6,707 nucleotides of DNA from an uncultured Gemmatimonadota bacterium (GCA_946479015.1 CAMLEQ010000221.1:1-6707); one strand, 5' to 3'. Counted from the first letter of the stretch, positions 1-5,902 are shown. Program-made: numbers and translations. The notes: a model not told the origin generated them from the sequence alone.

Positions 1-555
1 TTCGAGGACGACCCCGGGGACTCGCTGTTCATCGTGAAGCGCGGCCGCGTGAAGGTGGTGCTCATCGGCGAGGACGGGCGCGAGGTGATCCTCGGCCTCC
101 TTGGCGCGGGGGACCACTTCGGCGAGCTGTCGCTCATCGATGGGCACCCGCGCTCCGCGCACGTGATCGCGATGGAGGACTCGCAGCTCATCGTCCTCCG
201 CCGCGAGGACTTCCGCCGGCGCGTGCAGGAGTCGCCGTCGGTGGCGTGGGCACTGCTGGTGGAGATCTCGCGCCGGCTCCGCCGCGCGGACGAGCAGATC
301 GGGAGCCTCGTGCTGCTGGACGTCGATGGTCGCATCGCGCGCCTCCTCCTCGATGCCGCCGCCGAGAGCGGCGGGAAGACCATCGAGAAGCGCCTCACGC
401 ACCAGACCATCGCCCAGATGATCGGCGCGAGCCGCGAGACGGTGTCGCGCGCGATGCGCGAGTTCCAGGATCGCGGGCTCATCGCCGTGCACCGCCGGCA
501 GATCTCGATCGCCGACCAGCGCGGGCTCGAGCGGCTGGCGCAGGTGCGGGTGTGA
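1..555 (+). CDS. Crp/Fnr-family transcriptional regulator, 5' end missing
   Basis: Cyclic-nucleotide-type dimeric DNA-binding regulator. The reading frame is open from base 1, so the gene starts upstream; the GTG at 34 is an internal valine. 184 residues are visible of a usual ~220-230. Residues ~1-85 are the cNMP-binding beta-roll, with the phosphate-binding cassette F-G-E-L near 40-43 and R-S at 51-52, matching Gly71, Glu72, Arg82 and Ser83 of E. coli CRP. A long dimerisation helix follows (~85-120), containing L-D-V-D-G-R-I-A as in CRP. The winged helix-turn-helix spans ~132-170; its recognition helix reads S-R-E-T-V-S-R (144-150), keeping the Arg, Glu and Arg with which CRP reads TGTGA. 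Oddity: gap-free alignment puts Ala-Asp where CRP has the cAMP-contacting Thr127-Ser128, so the ligand may not be cAMP or may be bound differently. A CRP-like box overlaps its stop codon. The family is secure; the ligand is unknown. Confidence 0.93.
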   Translation, partial: FEDDPGDSLFIVKRGRVKVVLIGEDGREVILGLLGAGDHFGELSLIDGHPRSAHVIAMEDSQLIVLRREDFRRRVQESPSVAWALLVEISRRLRRADEQIGSLVLLDVDGRIARLLLDAAAESGGKTIEKRLTHQTIAQMIGASRETVSRAMREFQDRGLIAVHRRQISIADQRGLERLAQVRV

Positions 556-566
556 CGCGCGTCACG
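551..566. promoter_or_regulatory. Putative CRP-type operator (TGTGA-N6-TCACG)
   Basis: The sequence reads TGTGA, six bases CGCGCG, then TCACG. Nine of the ten half-site positions match the E. coli CRP consensus TGTGA-N6-TCACA, with the right spacing. The core GTGACGCGCGTCAC (552-565) is a perfect 14-bp palindrome. It overlaps the TGA stop (553-555) of the Crp-like gene and lies 74 bp before the start of the metallohydrolase gene. The neighbouring regulator keeps CRP's base-reading residues, so it is the natural candidate to bind here. No clear -35/-10 pair was found, so activation versus repression cannot be told. Confidence 0.55.
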
Positions 567-580
567 GCCGCGCCGTGACG
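560..580 (+). terminator. Hairpin after the regulator gene; weak terminator or second operator arrangement
   Basis: Perfect 9-bp arms CGTCACGGC (560-568) and GCCGTGACG (572-580) flank a 3-base loop CGC. The stem starts five bases after the stop codon, a terminator-like position, but it is not followed by a T-run (the next bases are GCGTTCATTT). The left arm shares the GTCAC half-site of the CRP-like palindrome, and the right arm adds a third GTGAC (575-579). It may therefore be an RNA stem, a DNA-binding site, or both. Confidence 0.4.
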
Positions 581-590
581 GCGTTCATTT

Positions 591-609
591 CCCCCGCCCT
601 CCCCCGCCC
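591..609 (-). repeat. Tandem 9-mer CCCCCGCCC; G-quadruplex motif on the minus strand
   Basis: The plus strand carries CCCCCGCCC twice (591-599 and 601-609) separated by one T. Read on the minus strand this gives four G-runs of at least three bases joined by single-base loops, the classical pattern for a very stable G-quadruplex. It is on the template strand of the metallohydrolase gene, 31 bp before its start, between the CRP-like box and the start codon. Whether it folds is not shown by the sequence. Confidence 0.5.
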
Positions 610-620
610 GCACCTTTCAG

Positions 621-643
621 CCGGAATGGACGTTCCGGAATGA
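621..643 (+). other. Inverted repeat and five-codon mini-ORF at the metallohydrolase start
   Basis: Arms CCGGAA (621-626) and TTCCGG (633-638) are perfect complements around a 6-base loop and occupy the place of the ribosome binding site. Inside, an ATG at 626 opens a reading frame Met-Asp-Val-Pro-Glu that stops at TGA 641-643, overlapping the ATG at 640 as ATGA. This layout could allow translational coupling or start-site masking. There is no good Shine-Dalgarno before the mini-ORF, so it may be chance. Confidence 0.3.
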
Positions 644-1509
644 GCCTCACCCTGCGCTTCTGGGGCACGCGCGGCTCGGTGCCCACGCCGGGCGCCTCGA
701 CGGTGCGCTACGGCGGCAACACCCCGTGCGTGGAGGTGCGAGCTCCGGACGGCGCGCTCGTGATCCTCGACGCCGGCACCGGAATTCGCGAGCTGGGACG
801 CGACCTCGTGGAGCGCGCCGCGGGCGCGCCGATCACCGGGGACATCTTCCTCAGCCACGCGCACTGGGATCACATCCAGGGGCTGCCTTTCTTCGCGCCG
901 GTGTTCCAGCGTGGGAACCACTTCCGCATCTGGAGCGCCGCTCCGCTGGCGGAACACGTGGACCGCGCCGTGCGCGAGCAGATGTCCCCCACGGTGTTCC
1001 CCGTCACCTTCGACGAGCTGGGCGCGACGGTGGAGTTCCGTTCGCTCGGCGCCGCGCACGAGGCAGCCGAGTACACGTTGACCACGCACCCGGTGCGCCA
1101 CCCCGGCGGGGCGCTGGGGTACCGGATCGAGAACAGAAACGCCTCACGAGGGGGGCTCGTCTACATCTCGGACAACGAGCTGGGCGAGTCGCCGGAATAC
1201 CACTCCCCCGCGGACTGGCGTGAGGCGCTCGTGCGCTTCGCGCGCGGCGCCTCGCTGCTGGTGCACGACACGATGTACACGGAGGAGGAGTACCAGGCGC
1301 ACCGCGGGTGGGGGCACTCGCATTACGCCGACGCGGTGGCGCTCGCGCTGGATGCCGGCGTGGAGCGGCTGGCGCTCTTCCACCACAACCCCGACCGCGA
1401 CGACGCGGAGCTGGACCGCCGCCTGGCCGAGTGCCGCGATCTCGTGGCGCGCCGCGGCTCGACCCTCGACGTCGTGGCCGCTTCGGAAGGACTCACGCTG
1501 ACCATCTAG
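640..1509 (+). CDS. Metallo-beta-lactamase-fold hydrolase (PhnP/RNase Z-like, COG1235-type)
   Basis: A 289-residue cytoplasmic metalloenzyme, complete for its family. The N terminus F-W-G-T-R-G-S-V-P-T-P-G with Y-G-G-N-T-P-C is the characteristic opening of this subgroup. The metal motif S-H-A-H-W-D-H (72-78) supplies His73, His75, Asp77 and His78. Further likely ligands are His154 (in H-P-G-G-A-L-G-Y-R-I), Asp178 (Y-I-S-D-N) and His248 (F-H-H-N-P). G-H-S-H (225-228) resembles the RNase Z G-H-S motif. Related enzymes cleave phosphodiesters, including cyclic nucleotides, cyclic phosphates and tRNA 3' ends; the substrate here cannot be read from sequence. It follows a Crp-like gene and CRP-like box, suggesting but not proving nucleotide-signal hydrolysis. 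The ATG at 640 is chosen because the conserved F-W-G-T-R-G block begins six residues later; no strong Shine-Dalgarno precedes it. The next gene starts 17 bp downstream. Confidence 0.88.
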   Translation: MSLTLRFWGTRGSVPTPGASTVRYGGNTPCVEVRAPDGALVILDAGTGIRELGRDLVERAAGAPITGDIFLSHAHWDHIQGLPFFAPVFQRGNHFRIWSAAPLAEHVDRAVREQMSPTVFPVTFDELGATVEFRSLGAAHEAAEYTLTTHPVRHPGGALGYRIENRNASRGGLVYISDNELGESPEYHSPADWREALVRFARGASLLVHDTMYTEEEYQAHRGWGHSHYADAVALALDAGVERLALFHHNPDRDDAELDRRLAECRDLVARRGSTLDVVAASEGLTLTI

Positions 1510-1516
1510 GCTCCCC

Positions 1517-1521
1517 GGAGG
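1517..1521 (+). promoter_or_regulatory. Ribosome binding site GGAGG for the CsgG-like gene
   Basis: GGAGG followed by GA, five bases before the ATG at 1527. This fixes the start at 1527 and rules out the longer frame that opens at 1308 inside the upstream gene. Confidence 0.8.
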
Positions 1522-1526
1522 GAACC

Positions 1527-2231
1527 ATGAAGCGTTTCGCCGTCTGGCCGTCGCTCGCGCTCGTGCTGCTCGGCGCGACCTCGCACGCCGCGCGCGCGCA
1601 GCAGGACGCGCGCCCCACCGTGGCGGTGATGTACTTCAACGACGGCGCCATCGGCGCCGCGCACGCGGAGCTCGAGCCGCTGAGCGGCGGGATCGCCGAC
1701 CTGCTCATCACCGAGCTGTCGTCCAACCCCGCCATCCGCGTGGTGGAGCGCGACAACCTGAAGAAGCTGATGGACGAGCAGAACCTGACGACGAGCGGGC
1801 GCGTGGACAGGGAGACCGCGGTGCGCGTGGGGAAGATCCTCGGCGCGCACCACATGATCTTCGGCGGCTTCGTGACCGACGGGCGCGGCACGATGCGCCT
1901 CGACGCGCGCGCGGTGAACGTGGAGACGTCGGAGATCGAGCACGTGGAGAGCGTGCAGGGCAAGCAGGACGACCTCATGACGCTCATCGACGCCCTCGCC
2001 ACGAAGCTGAACAAGGGGATGAAGCTCCCCGACATCCCGAAGGCGGTGCGCGAGGGGAACGCGGCCGCGGCGAAGAAGGTGCCCTTCCAGGCGACGATGC
2101 TCTACTCGCGCGCGCTCGCGGCGAAGGATGATGGCAACAAGGCGGAGGCCGTGCAGTTGCTCCAGAAGTCGCTCGCCAGCTTCCCGGAGTACGCGCCGGC
2201 GAAGCGGGAGCTCGAGAAGCTGAGCCAGTAG
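1527..2231 (+). CDS. Secreted CsgG-like protein with C-terminal TPR-like helices
   Basis: A 234-residue exported protein. Residues 1-24 form a Sec signal peptide (K-R, hydrophobic core, cleavage site A-R-A before Q25). There is no lipobox cysteine, unlike the classical lipoprotein CsgG, so the mature form should be soluble in the periplasm or envelope. Residues ~31-165 resemble the CsgG/curli-assembly-type fold: V-A-V-M-Y-F near 32-37, G-I-A-D-L-L-I-T-E-L, then V-V-E-R-D-N-L-K-K-L-M-D-E-Q near 72-85, the family signature, and A-R-A-V-N-V-E-T-S-E-I near 127-137. Residues ~187-233 (Y-S-R-A-L-A-A-K-D-D-G-N-K-A-E-A-V-Q-L-L) look like one TPR-type helical hairpin. No curli genes are visible here, so a curli secretion role is not implied. 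It sits 17 bp after the metallohydrolase gene and 27 bp before the next secreted protein, so it is likely co-transcribed. Confidence 0.82.
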   Translation: MKRFAVWPSLALVLLGATSHAARAQQDARPTVAVMYFNDGAIGAAHAELEPLSGGIADLLITELSSNPAIRVVERDNLKKLMDEQNLTTSGRVDRETAVRVGKILGAHHMIFGGFVTDGRGTMRLDARAVNVETSEIEHVESVQGKQDDLMTLIDALATKLNKGMKLPDIPKAVREGNAAAAKKVPFQATMLYSRALAAKDDGNKAEAVQLLQKSLASFPEYAPAKRELEKLSQ

Positions 2232-2246
2232 ACTGGTGCGCCCCTC

Positions 2247-2252
2247 AGGAGA
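2247..2252 (+). promoter_or_regulatory. Ribosome binding site AGGAGA deciding the ATG at 2259
   Basis: AGGAGA lies six bases before the ATG at 2259. The in-frame GTG at 2253 directly abuts this Shine-Dalgarno and would have no usable spacing, so the ATG is the better start and also gives a cleaner signal peptide. Confidence 0.7.
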
Positions 2253-2258
2253 GTGATC

Positions 2259-3323
2259 ATGCCGGGAATCGCCGCCGTCGTTCTCGCCGCCGCCATCGCC
2301 GCCACCGCGCCCGGAGCACGCACGGAGCGTGCGCCGGCGCGCGGGCCGGGGAACACGCTCTGCACCAAGCCGAAGACACTCGACGCGACGTGGCACCCCA
2401 TGGAGGCCGAAGGGGTGACGTTCCGTATCCCGAAGGGGTTCACGATCGGGGCGAGCGGCCCTGACTACCAGGTGTACTCCGCGGGGCAGCGGCACATCGG
2501 CATCGAGTGGGGGCGTGGGCCGGGGGAGATCGAGACGGGCGGCTCCCTCGATCCGATCAGCGAATGCCGCGCGGTGATCGACGGCCGCATCGTGGACATC
2601 ACGCTGTTCAGCTGGACGCGGATCGACGCGCCGATGGCGCCGTCCGGGGACGCGGGGACCAAGTTCCTCCTCGTGGCGCGATTCCCATCGGTGACGAGCT
2701 CGCACGCGGTGTCGCTGTGGGTGTTCACGCCGTACCGCACCGACGCCACACGCTACCGGCAGCTCTTCTGGACGGTGTCCTTTCCCGGTGATGCGGCAGG
2801 CGTGGCGGCCGCTCCATCGCTCGTGGGCGGAGTCGCCGAGCTGGCCGTCGGCGCGCCGCCGAAGGGGGGAGCCCCCGCCCCGCTGGGCCCCGCGCCCAAG
2901 GAGCACGGCATTTCCAGCACGCTCACCAACGGGAATCCCGGCGTGAACTCGGCCTCGGCCTCCGCGCTGCCGCTCCCCGATCGCCCGAGCGAGGAGGAGC
3001 CCGACCCGCTGTGCAAGCCGTCGCCGAAGGGAGCGCCGGCGCCCGGCGCGGTGGTGGACACCGCGCTCGTGCAGTCGCTCGCGAGCGGCGCCGATTCCCT
3101 GCCGCACGGCTACGGCGTGGTGGCCCTCACCTTCGATGCCTCCGGTGCGCTCGCCGGCGTGGCGGTGGTGGACAGCGACCTCCCGGCCGATGCGCAGCGC
3201 CGGCTCGCCGCGCTGCTCAGCTCGAACGTGAAGACGCAGCCGGCGCGGAGCGCCACGGTGCACATCCGGGTGGCTACCGGCGGGGCGGCGCTCCGCTACG
3301 CGACGGTGACCTGCGGCATGTGA
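2259..3323 (+). CDS. Secreted protein of unknown function, two domains joined by a Pro/Ala-rich linker
   Basis: Not recognised. 354 residues from the ATG at 2259. Residues ~1-20 are a short hydrophobic Ala-rich signal peptide (cleavage likely near A-P-G-A). Residues ~42-178 form a compact-looking domain rich in aromatic and beta-type segments (T-F-R-I-P-K-G-F, H-I-G-I-E-W, S-L-W-V-F-T-P-Y). Residues ~180-265 are a low-complexity linker rich in Pro, Ala, Gly and Ser. The C-terminal part ~284-350 (G-Y-G-V-V-A-L-T-F-D-A-S-G-A-L-A-G, then V-H-I-R-V-A-T) has the strand-helix-strand rhythm of TonB-C-like domains found in secreted proteins; this is only a weak resemblance. Four cysteines (35, 103, 252, 352) would allow two disulfides, fitting an extracytoplasmic location. 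Last gene of the plus-strand run, ending 30 bp from a convergent gene. Confidence 0.75.
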   Translation: MPGIAAVVLAAAIAATAPGARTERAPARGPGNTLCTKPKTLDATWHPMEAEGVTFRIPKGFTIGASGPDYQVYSAGQRHIGIEWGRGPGEIETGGSLDPISECRAVIDGRIVDITLFSWTRIDAPMAPSGDAGTKFLLVARFPSVTSSHAVSLWVFTPYRTDATRYRQLFWTVSFPGDAAGVAAAPSLVGGVAELAVGAPPKGGAPAPLGPAPKEHGISSTLTNGNPGVNSASASALPLPDRPSEEEPDPLCKPSPKGAPAPGAVVDTALVQSLASGADSLPHGYGVVALTFDASGALAGVAVVDSDLPADAQRRLAALLSSNVKTQPARSATVHIRVATGGAALRYATVTCGM

Positions 3324-3353
3324 CGACCGGGCGCGCCCCCGCGCCGCCCGCGC

Positions 3354-4724
3354 TCACCGCGGCGACCGCAGCTCGCGCCGCGCCACGCGCACGATCGCCT
3401 CGAGGCTCCGCTCCACATCCTCGTCCGTCGTCGCCCACGACGACACGCTGATGCGCATCGCGGCGCGCCCGTGCCACACCGTGCCGCCGCACCAGCAGGT
3501 GCCGTCCGCCTGCACCGCCGCCACCACGCGGCGCGTCGCCTCGTCGTCGCCGAAGCGCACGAGCACCTGGTTGAGCACCACATCGTTCGGCACCTCGTAC
3601 CCCGCGGCGCGCAGCCCCTCGGCGAAGCGCGCCGCGTGCCGGCAGTCGCGCTCCACCAGCTCCGCGAGCCCCGCCCTGCCGAGCGACGCCAGCGCCGCCC
3701 ACACCTCCACGCCACGCGCGCGGCGCGACAGCTCCGGCGTGTAGTCGTCGGGATCGCGCACGCCCTCGTCGCGCACCAGGTACGCGGCCTGCGCGGCCAT
3801 CGCCGCGCGCATCGCGCTCGCATCGCGGCAGATCGCGACCCCGCTGTCGTAGGGGACGTTGAGCCACTTGTGCGCGTCGAGCGCCCACGAGTCGGCGAGC
3901 GCCACGCCGTCCACCAGCGAGGCGCGCGCCGGCGCGGCCGCCGCCCACAGCCCGAACGCGCCATCCACGTGCACCCACGCGCCGGCATCGCGCGCCGCCT
4001 CGCAGAGCGCGCGCGCCGGGTCGAAGGCGCCGCTGTTCACGTTCCCCGCCTGGAGGCAGAGGATGGTGCGCGAGTCGAGCGCGGGGAGGAGATCGGCGCG
4101 CATGCGCCCCTGCCCATCGGCCGGCACGCGCGTCACGCGGGTGCGCCCGAGCCCGAGCAGCGAGAGCGCCTTGAGCACGCTCACGTGCACCTCGTCCCCC
4201 ACCACCACGCGCAGCTCAGGCGCGCCGAACAACCCGCGGGATTCCACGTCCCACCCCTCGCGCGCGAGCAGCGCGTGGCGCGCGGCGGCGAGCGCGGTGA
4301 AGTTCGCCATCGTCGCGCCGGTGACGAAGCCGCCGGCGCACTCGCGTGGGAGGGCGAGTGCGTCGAGCAGCCAGCGCAGCGCTACCGCCTCCAGCTTCGC
4401 CGCCGAGGGGCCGGCCACCGCGAGCCCCGCGTCCTGGTCCCAGGCGGAAGCGAGCCACGTCGCCGCGAGCGCGGCGGGCAGGCTCCCACCGATCACGAAG
4501 CCGAAGTAGCGGGGTCCCGCGGAGGCCACCGTCGCGGGGGATCCCACCGCGTGCAGCTCGTCGAGCACCGCGCGCGGATCGGTGGGCGCGTCGGGGAGCG
4601 CGCGATCGAGCGCGGAGAGGCGCGAGAGCGCGGCGGCGTCGGGGGCCACGGCACGCTCGGGGAGCGCGCGCAGGTACTCCGCGGCGTACGACGCGGCGGC
4701 GTCGAGGAGGGCGCGGTCGATCAC
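3354..4724 (-). CDS. Group II pyridoxal-5'-phosphate-dependent decarboxylase
   Basis: A 456-residue cytoplasmic enzyme of the aromatic-amino-acid/glutamate decarboxylase superfamily, expected to remove the carboxyl group of an L-amino acid to give an amine. Visible landmarks: T-G-A-T-M-A-N-F-T-A-L (135-145), the phosphate-binding loop; D-E-V-H (177-180), whose His180 should stack on the PLP ring; A-G-N-V-N-S-G-A-F-D-P (226-236); H-V-D-G-A (252-256), with Asp254 for the pyridine nitrogen; and A-L-D-A-H-K-W (281-287), with Lys286 as the Schiff-base lysine. All catalytic residues are present. The substrate cannot be assigned; tyrosine, tryptophan, aspartate, glutamate and diaminobutyrate enzymes share these motifs, and some relatives are aldehyde synthases. 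The start is GTG at 4724-4722, one base after the stop of the transpeptidase-like gene, with no good Shine-Dalgarno, so translational coupling is likely. It converges with the gene ending at 3323. Confidence 0.9.
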   Translation of the reverse strand: MIDRALLDAAASYAAEYLRALPERAVAPDAAALSRLSALDRALPDAPTDPRAVLDELHAVGSPATVASAGPRYFGFVIGGSLPAALAATWLASAWDQDAGLAVAGPSAAKLEAVALRWLLDALALPRECAGGFVTGATMANFTALAAARHALLAREGWDVESRGLFGAPELRVVVGDEVHVSVLKALSLLGLGRTRVTRVPADGQGRMRADLLPALDSRTILCLQAGNVNSGAFDPARALCEAARDAGAWVHVDGAFGLWAAAAPARASLVDGVALADSWALDAHKWLNVPYDSGVAICRDASAMRAAMAAQAAYLVRDEGVRDPDDYTPELSRRARGVEVWAALASLGRAGLAELVERDCRHAARFAEGLRAAGYEVPNDVVLNQVLVRFGDDEATRRVVAAVQADGTCWCGGTVWHGRAAMRISVSSWATTDEDVERSLEAIVRVARRELRSPR

Positions 4725-4725
4725 G

Positions 4726-5520
4726 TCAGTCGCCGAGCGAGGGGAGCGACCACGCCGCGCGCAGCCGCGCGTACTCCGCGGCCGGAAGCTGCACCATCAC
4801 CGGGTGACGCCGCGGGTCGAGCCACGCGATCACCTCCGTGAGGCGGTCCGCGTCGAACGCCGTGCACCCCGACGTGTGCGAGCCCGGTCCGTCCCACACG
4901 TGCAGGAAGATGCAGGAGCCGCGGCCGCGCACCGGAGGTGTCGCGTTGTACCCGACGATCACGCCGTAGCGGTACTCGCGCACGGAGCGCATCCGCTCGG
5001 AGCTGCTCCAGTCCACCGCGGGAACGGCGCCGCGGTCCACCACGGTGTTGTAGTGCGCGGAGCTGGTGTCGTCCACGCACTCCGTCCCCGCGCCGAGCGG
5101 GGTGTACGGGAGGCGCACCCAGTGCATGGAGTCGGCGGGGGCGTAGCCGAAGGCGGTGTCGAGCGGGAACACGCCGGCGGGGGAGCGGCCATCTCCCTCG
5201 CGCTTGGGCGGATCGCCGGGGGCGGCGCCGGCGGCGACCGTCGCATCCCAGCCGAGCCCGGCTCGACCGACGACCACCGGCACCGGCGCCCCCACGGGGC
5301 GCCATGCGGCGCTCGCGCGGTCGCGGGAGAATCGCCGGAGCGTGCCGGCGGTGGAGTCCCACCCCGGGGTGGTGACCACCACGAGCTCGGTGGCGCGGCC
5401 GAGGAGCGCGCGGCCGGCGGGAGCGGGAACGATGGAAGCGGAGGGGCGCGACGGCGCGCGCCCTCCGCACGACCACGCGGCGAGCGCGGTCGCGAGCGCG
5501 AGGAGAGAGGTGCGGTGCAT
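4726..5520 (-). CDS. Exported L,D-transpeptidase-like (YkuD superfamily, COG3786-type) protein, probable lipoprotein
   Basis: 264 residues. This family is predicted to form 3-3 or lipoprotein-type cross-links on peptidoglycan stem peptides using a catalytic cysteine, outside the cytoplasmic membrane. Residues 1-18 are a signal sequence ending A-W-S-C; Cys18 could be lipidated, although Trp at -2 is an imperfect lipobox. The domain covers ~44-245: K-R-E-G-D-G-R-S-P-A-G-V-F-P-L (106-120) is the usual substrate-loop block, then I-F-L-H-V-W (204-209) with His207 and S-H-T-S-G-C-T (214-220) with the probable nucleophile Cys219. The ATG at 5520 is chosen because it opens directly onto the signal peptide; the frame continues upstream to 5721 but that part overlaps a better plus-strand gene. 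First gene of a two-gene minus-strand unit with the PLP decarboxylase. Homologues of this subgroup are little characterised, so the exact reaction is inferred. Confidence 0.86.
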   Translation of the reverse strand: MHRTSLLALATALAAWSCGGRAPSRPSASIVPAPAGRALLGRATELVVVTTPGWDSTAGTLRRFSRDRASAAWRPVGAPVPVVVGRAGLGWDATVAAGAAPGDPPKREGDGRSPAGVFPLDTAFGYAPADSMHWVRLPYTPLGAGTECVDDTSSAHYNTVVDRGAVPAVDWSSSERMRSVREYRYGVIVGYNATPPVRGRGSCIFLHVWDGPGSHTSGCTAFDADRLTEVIAWLDPRRHPVMVQLPAAEYARLRAAWSLPSLGD

Positions 5521-5605
5521 GGTGCCCCAACTTCGCTCCGTGCGGGTCCGCTGTCGAGTTGCGGCGGGGCGGCACGAGGAGTGCGCGACATCGCCGCGGC
5601 TCACC

Positions 5606-5613
5606 AGGAGGGG
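5606..5613 (+). promoter_or_regulatory. Strong ribosome binding site AGGAGGGG
   Basis: A full AGGAGG core ends five bases before the ATG at 5617 (counted from AGGAGG at 5606-5611). It is the best Shine-Dalgarno in the window and the main evidence that the small 84-codon gene is real. The 96-bp divergent gap 5521-5616 shows no convincing -35/-10 pair on either strand. Confidence 0.8.
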
Positions 5614-5616
5614 ATC

Positions 5617-5871
5617 ATGCCGGATGAGCGAATGGACTCCCTGCGCCAGGGGATCGGCGCACCGCCAGAGAGCCCGGCCGCGAAGCGCGCGGAGCGGGAG
5701 CGACTCCGGAAAAGCTCGCACGATCCTCCCATCGAGGGCGCGCTGGGGGGCACGTCGGACGCGGACACCGCCGGGGACGAGGCGCGCGCGGACGCGGAGC
5801 GGGGGCTCTGGCGCGAGCCGGAGGAGGAAGAAGGACCTCGGGAAGAGCGGCGGAAAGACGGCGAGCCCTGA
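5617..5871 (+). CDS. Small highly charged protein of unknown function
   Basis: Not recognised. 84 residues with almost no hydrophobic stretch. It is rich in Glu, Arg, Asp, Ala, Pro and Gly and has no cysteine. The N-terminal third has a basic helix-prone run (A-A-K-R-A-E-R-E-R-L-R-K, 21-32). The tail is an acidic cluster (E-P-E-E-E-E-G, 67-73) followed by E-E-R-R-K-D-G-E-P, so the protein is probably intrinsically disordered or a short helix. There is no signal peptide or membrane segment, so a cytoplasmic location is expected. The start is fixed by AGGAGGGG at 5606. The gene is divergent from the transpeptidase-like gene and converges with the HNH gene. It could be a small stress-related or nucleic-acid-associated protein, but nothing in the sequence proves a role. 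Confidence 0.65.
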   Translation: MPDERMDSLRQGIGAPPESPAAKRAERERLRKSSHDPPIEGALGGTSDADTAGDEARADAERGLWREPEEEEGPREERRKDGEP

Positions 5872-5872
5872 G

Positions 5873-5902
5873 GGCGCCGCCGGGACTTCGACGGGCGGCG
5901 CC
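5873..5902. terminator. GC-rich hairpin between convergent genes, candidate bidirectional terminator
   Basis: Perfect 9-bp arms GGCGCCGCC (5873-5881) and GGCGGCGCC (5894-5902) flank a 12-base loop directly after the stop at 5871. The gap to the convergent HNH stop at 5950 is 78 bp. There is no T-tract on either side, so it is not a textbook intrinsic terminator; it may aid Rho-dependent ending or simply reflect GC-rich sequence. A second overlapping pairing, CGCGCC with GGCGCG (5904-5909 / 5916-5921), is also possible. Confidence 0.3.

Noticed and set aside
562..1101. 179-residue minus-strand frame
   Set aside because: Shadow of the metallohydrolase gene and of the intergenic operator region; no domain and no ribosome binding site.
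1308..1526. N-terminal extension of the CsgG-like gene
   Set aside because: It lies inside the metallohydrolase gene in another frame; the GGAGG and signal peptide place the start at 1527.
1506..3263. 585-residue minus-strand open frame spanning two genes
   Set aside because: It is antisense to two well-supported genes with ribosome binding sites and signal peptides. Its translation is His/Arg-rich without any domain, typical of a GC-rich shadow frame.
3329..3338. Palindrome GGGCGCGCCC between convergent genes at 3323 and 3354 as a terminator
   Set aside because: It has no loop and no T-run, and such GC palindromes are expected by chance at this composition.
3471..4841. 456-residue plus-strand open frame
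   Set aside because: Antisense to the PLP decarboxylase, whose catalytic motifs are all intact; the Arg/His/Ala-rich translation is a composition artefact.
4582..5616. Upstream extension of the small charged protein to a 429-residue protein
   Set aside because: It would be antisense to the transpeptidase-like gene; the strong Shine-Dalgarno fixes the start at 5617.
5521..5616. Divergent promoters between the transpeptidase-like gene and the small gene
   Set aside because: No hexamer pair with acceptable spacing was found on either strand; promoters may exist but cannot be supported.
5521..5721. Upstream extension of the transpeptidase-like protein
   Set aside because: The extension has no signal sequence and overlaps the small gene; the ATG at 5520 opens directly onto a signal peptide.
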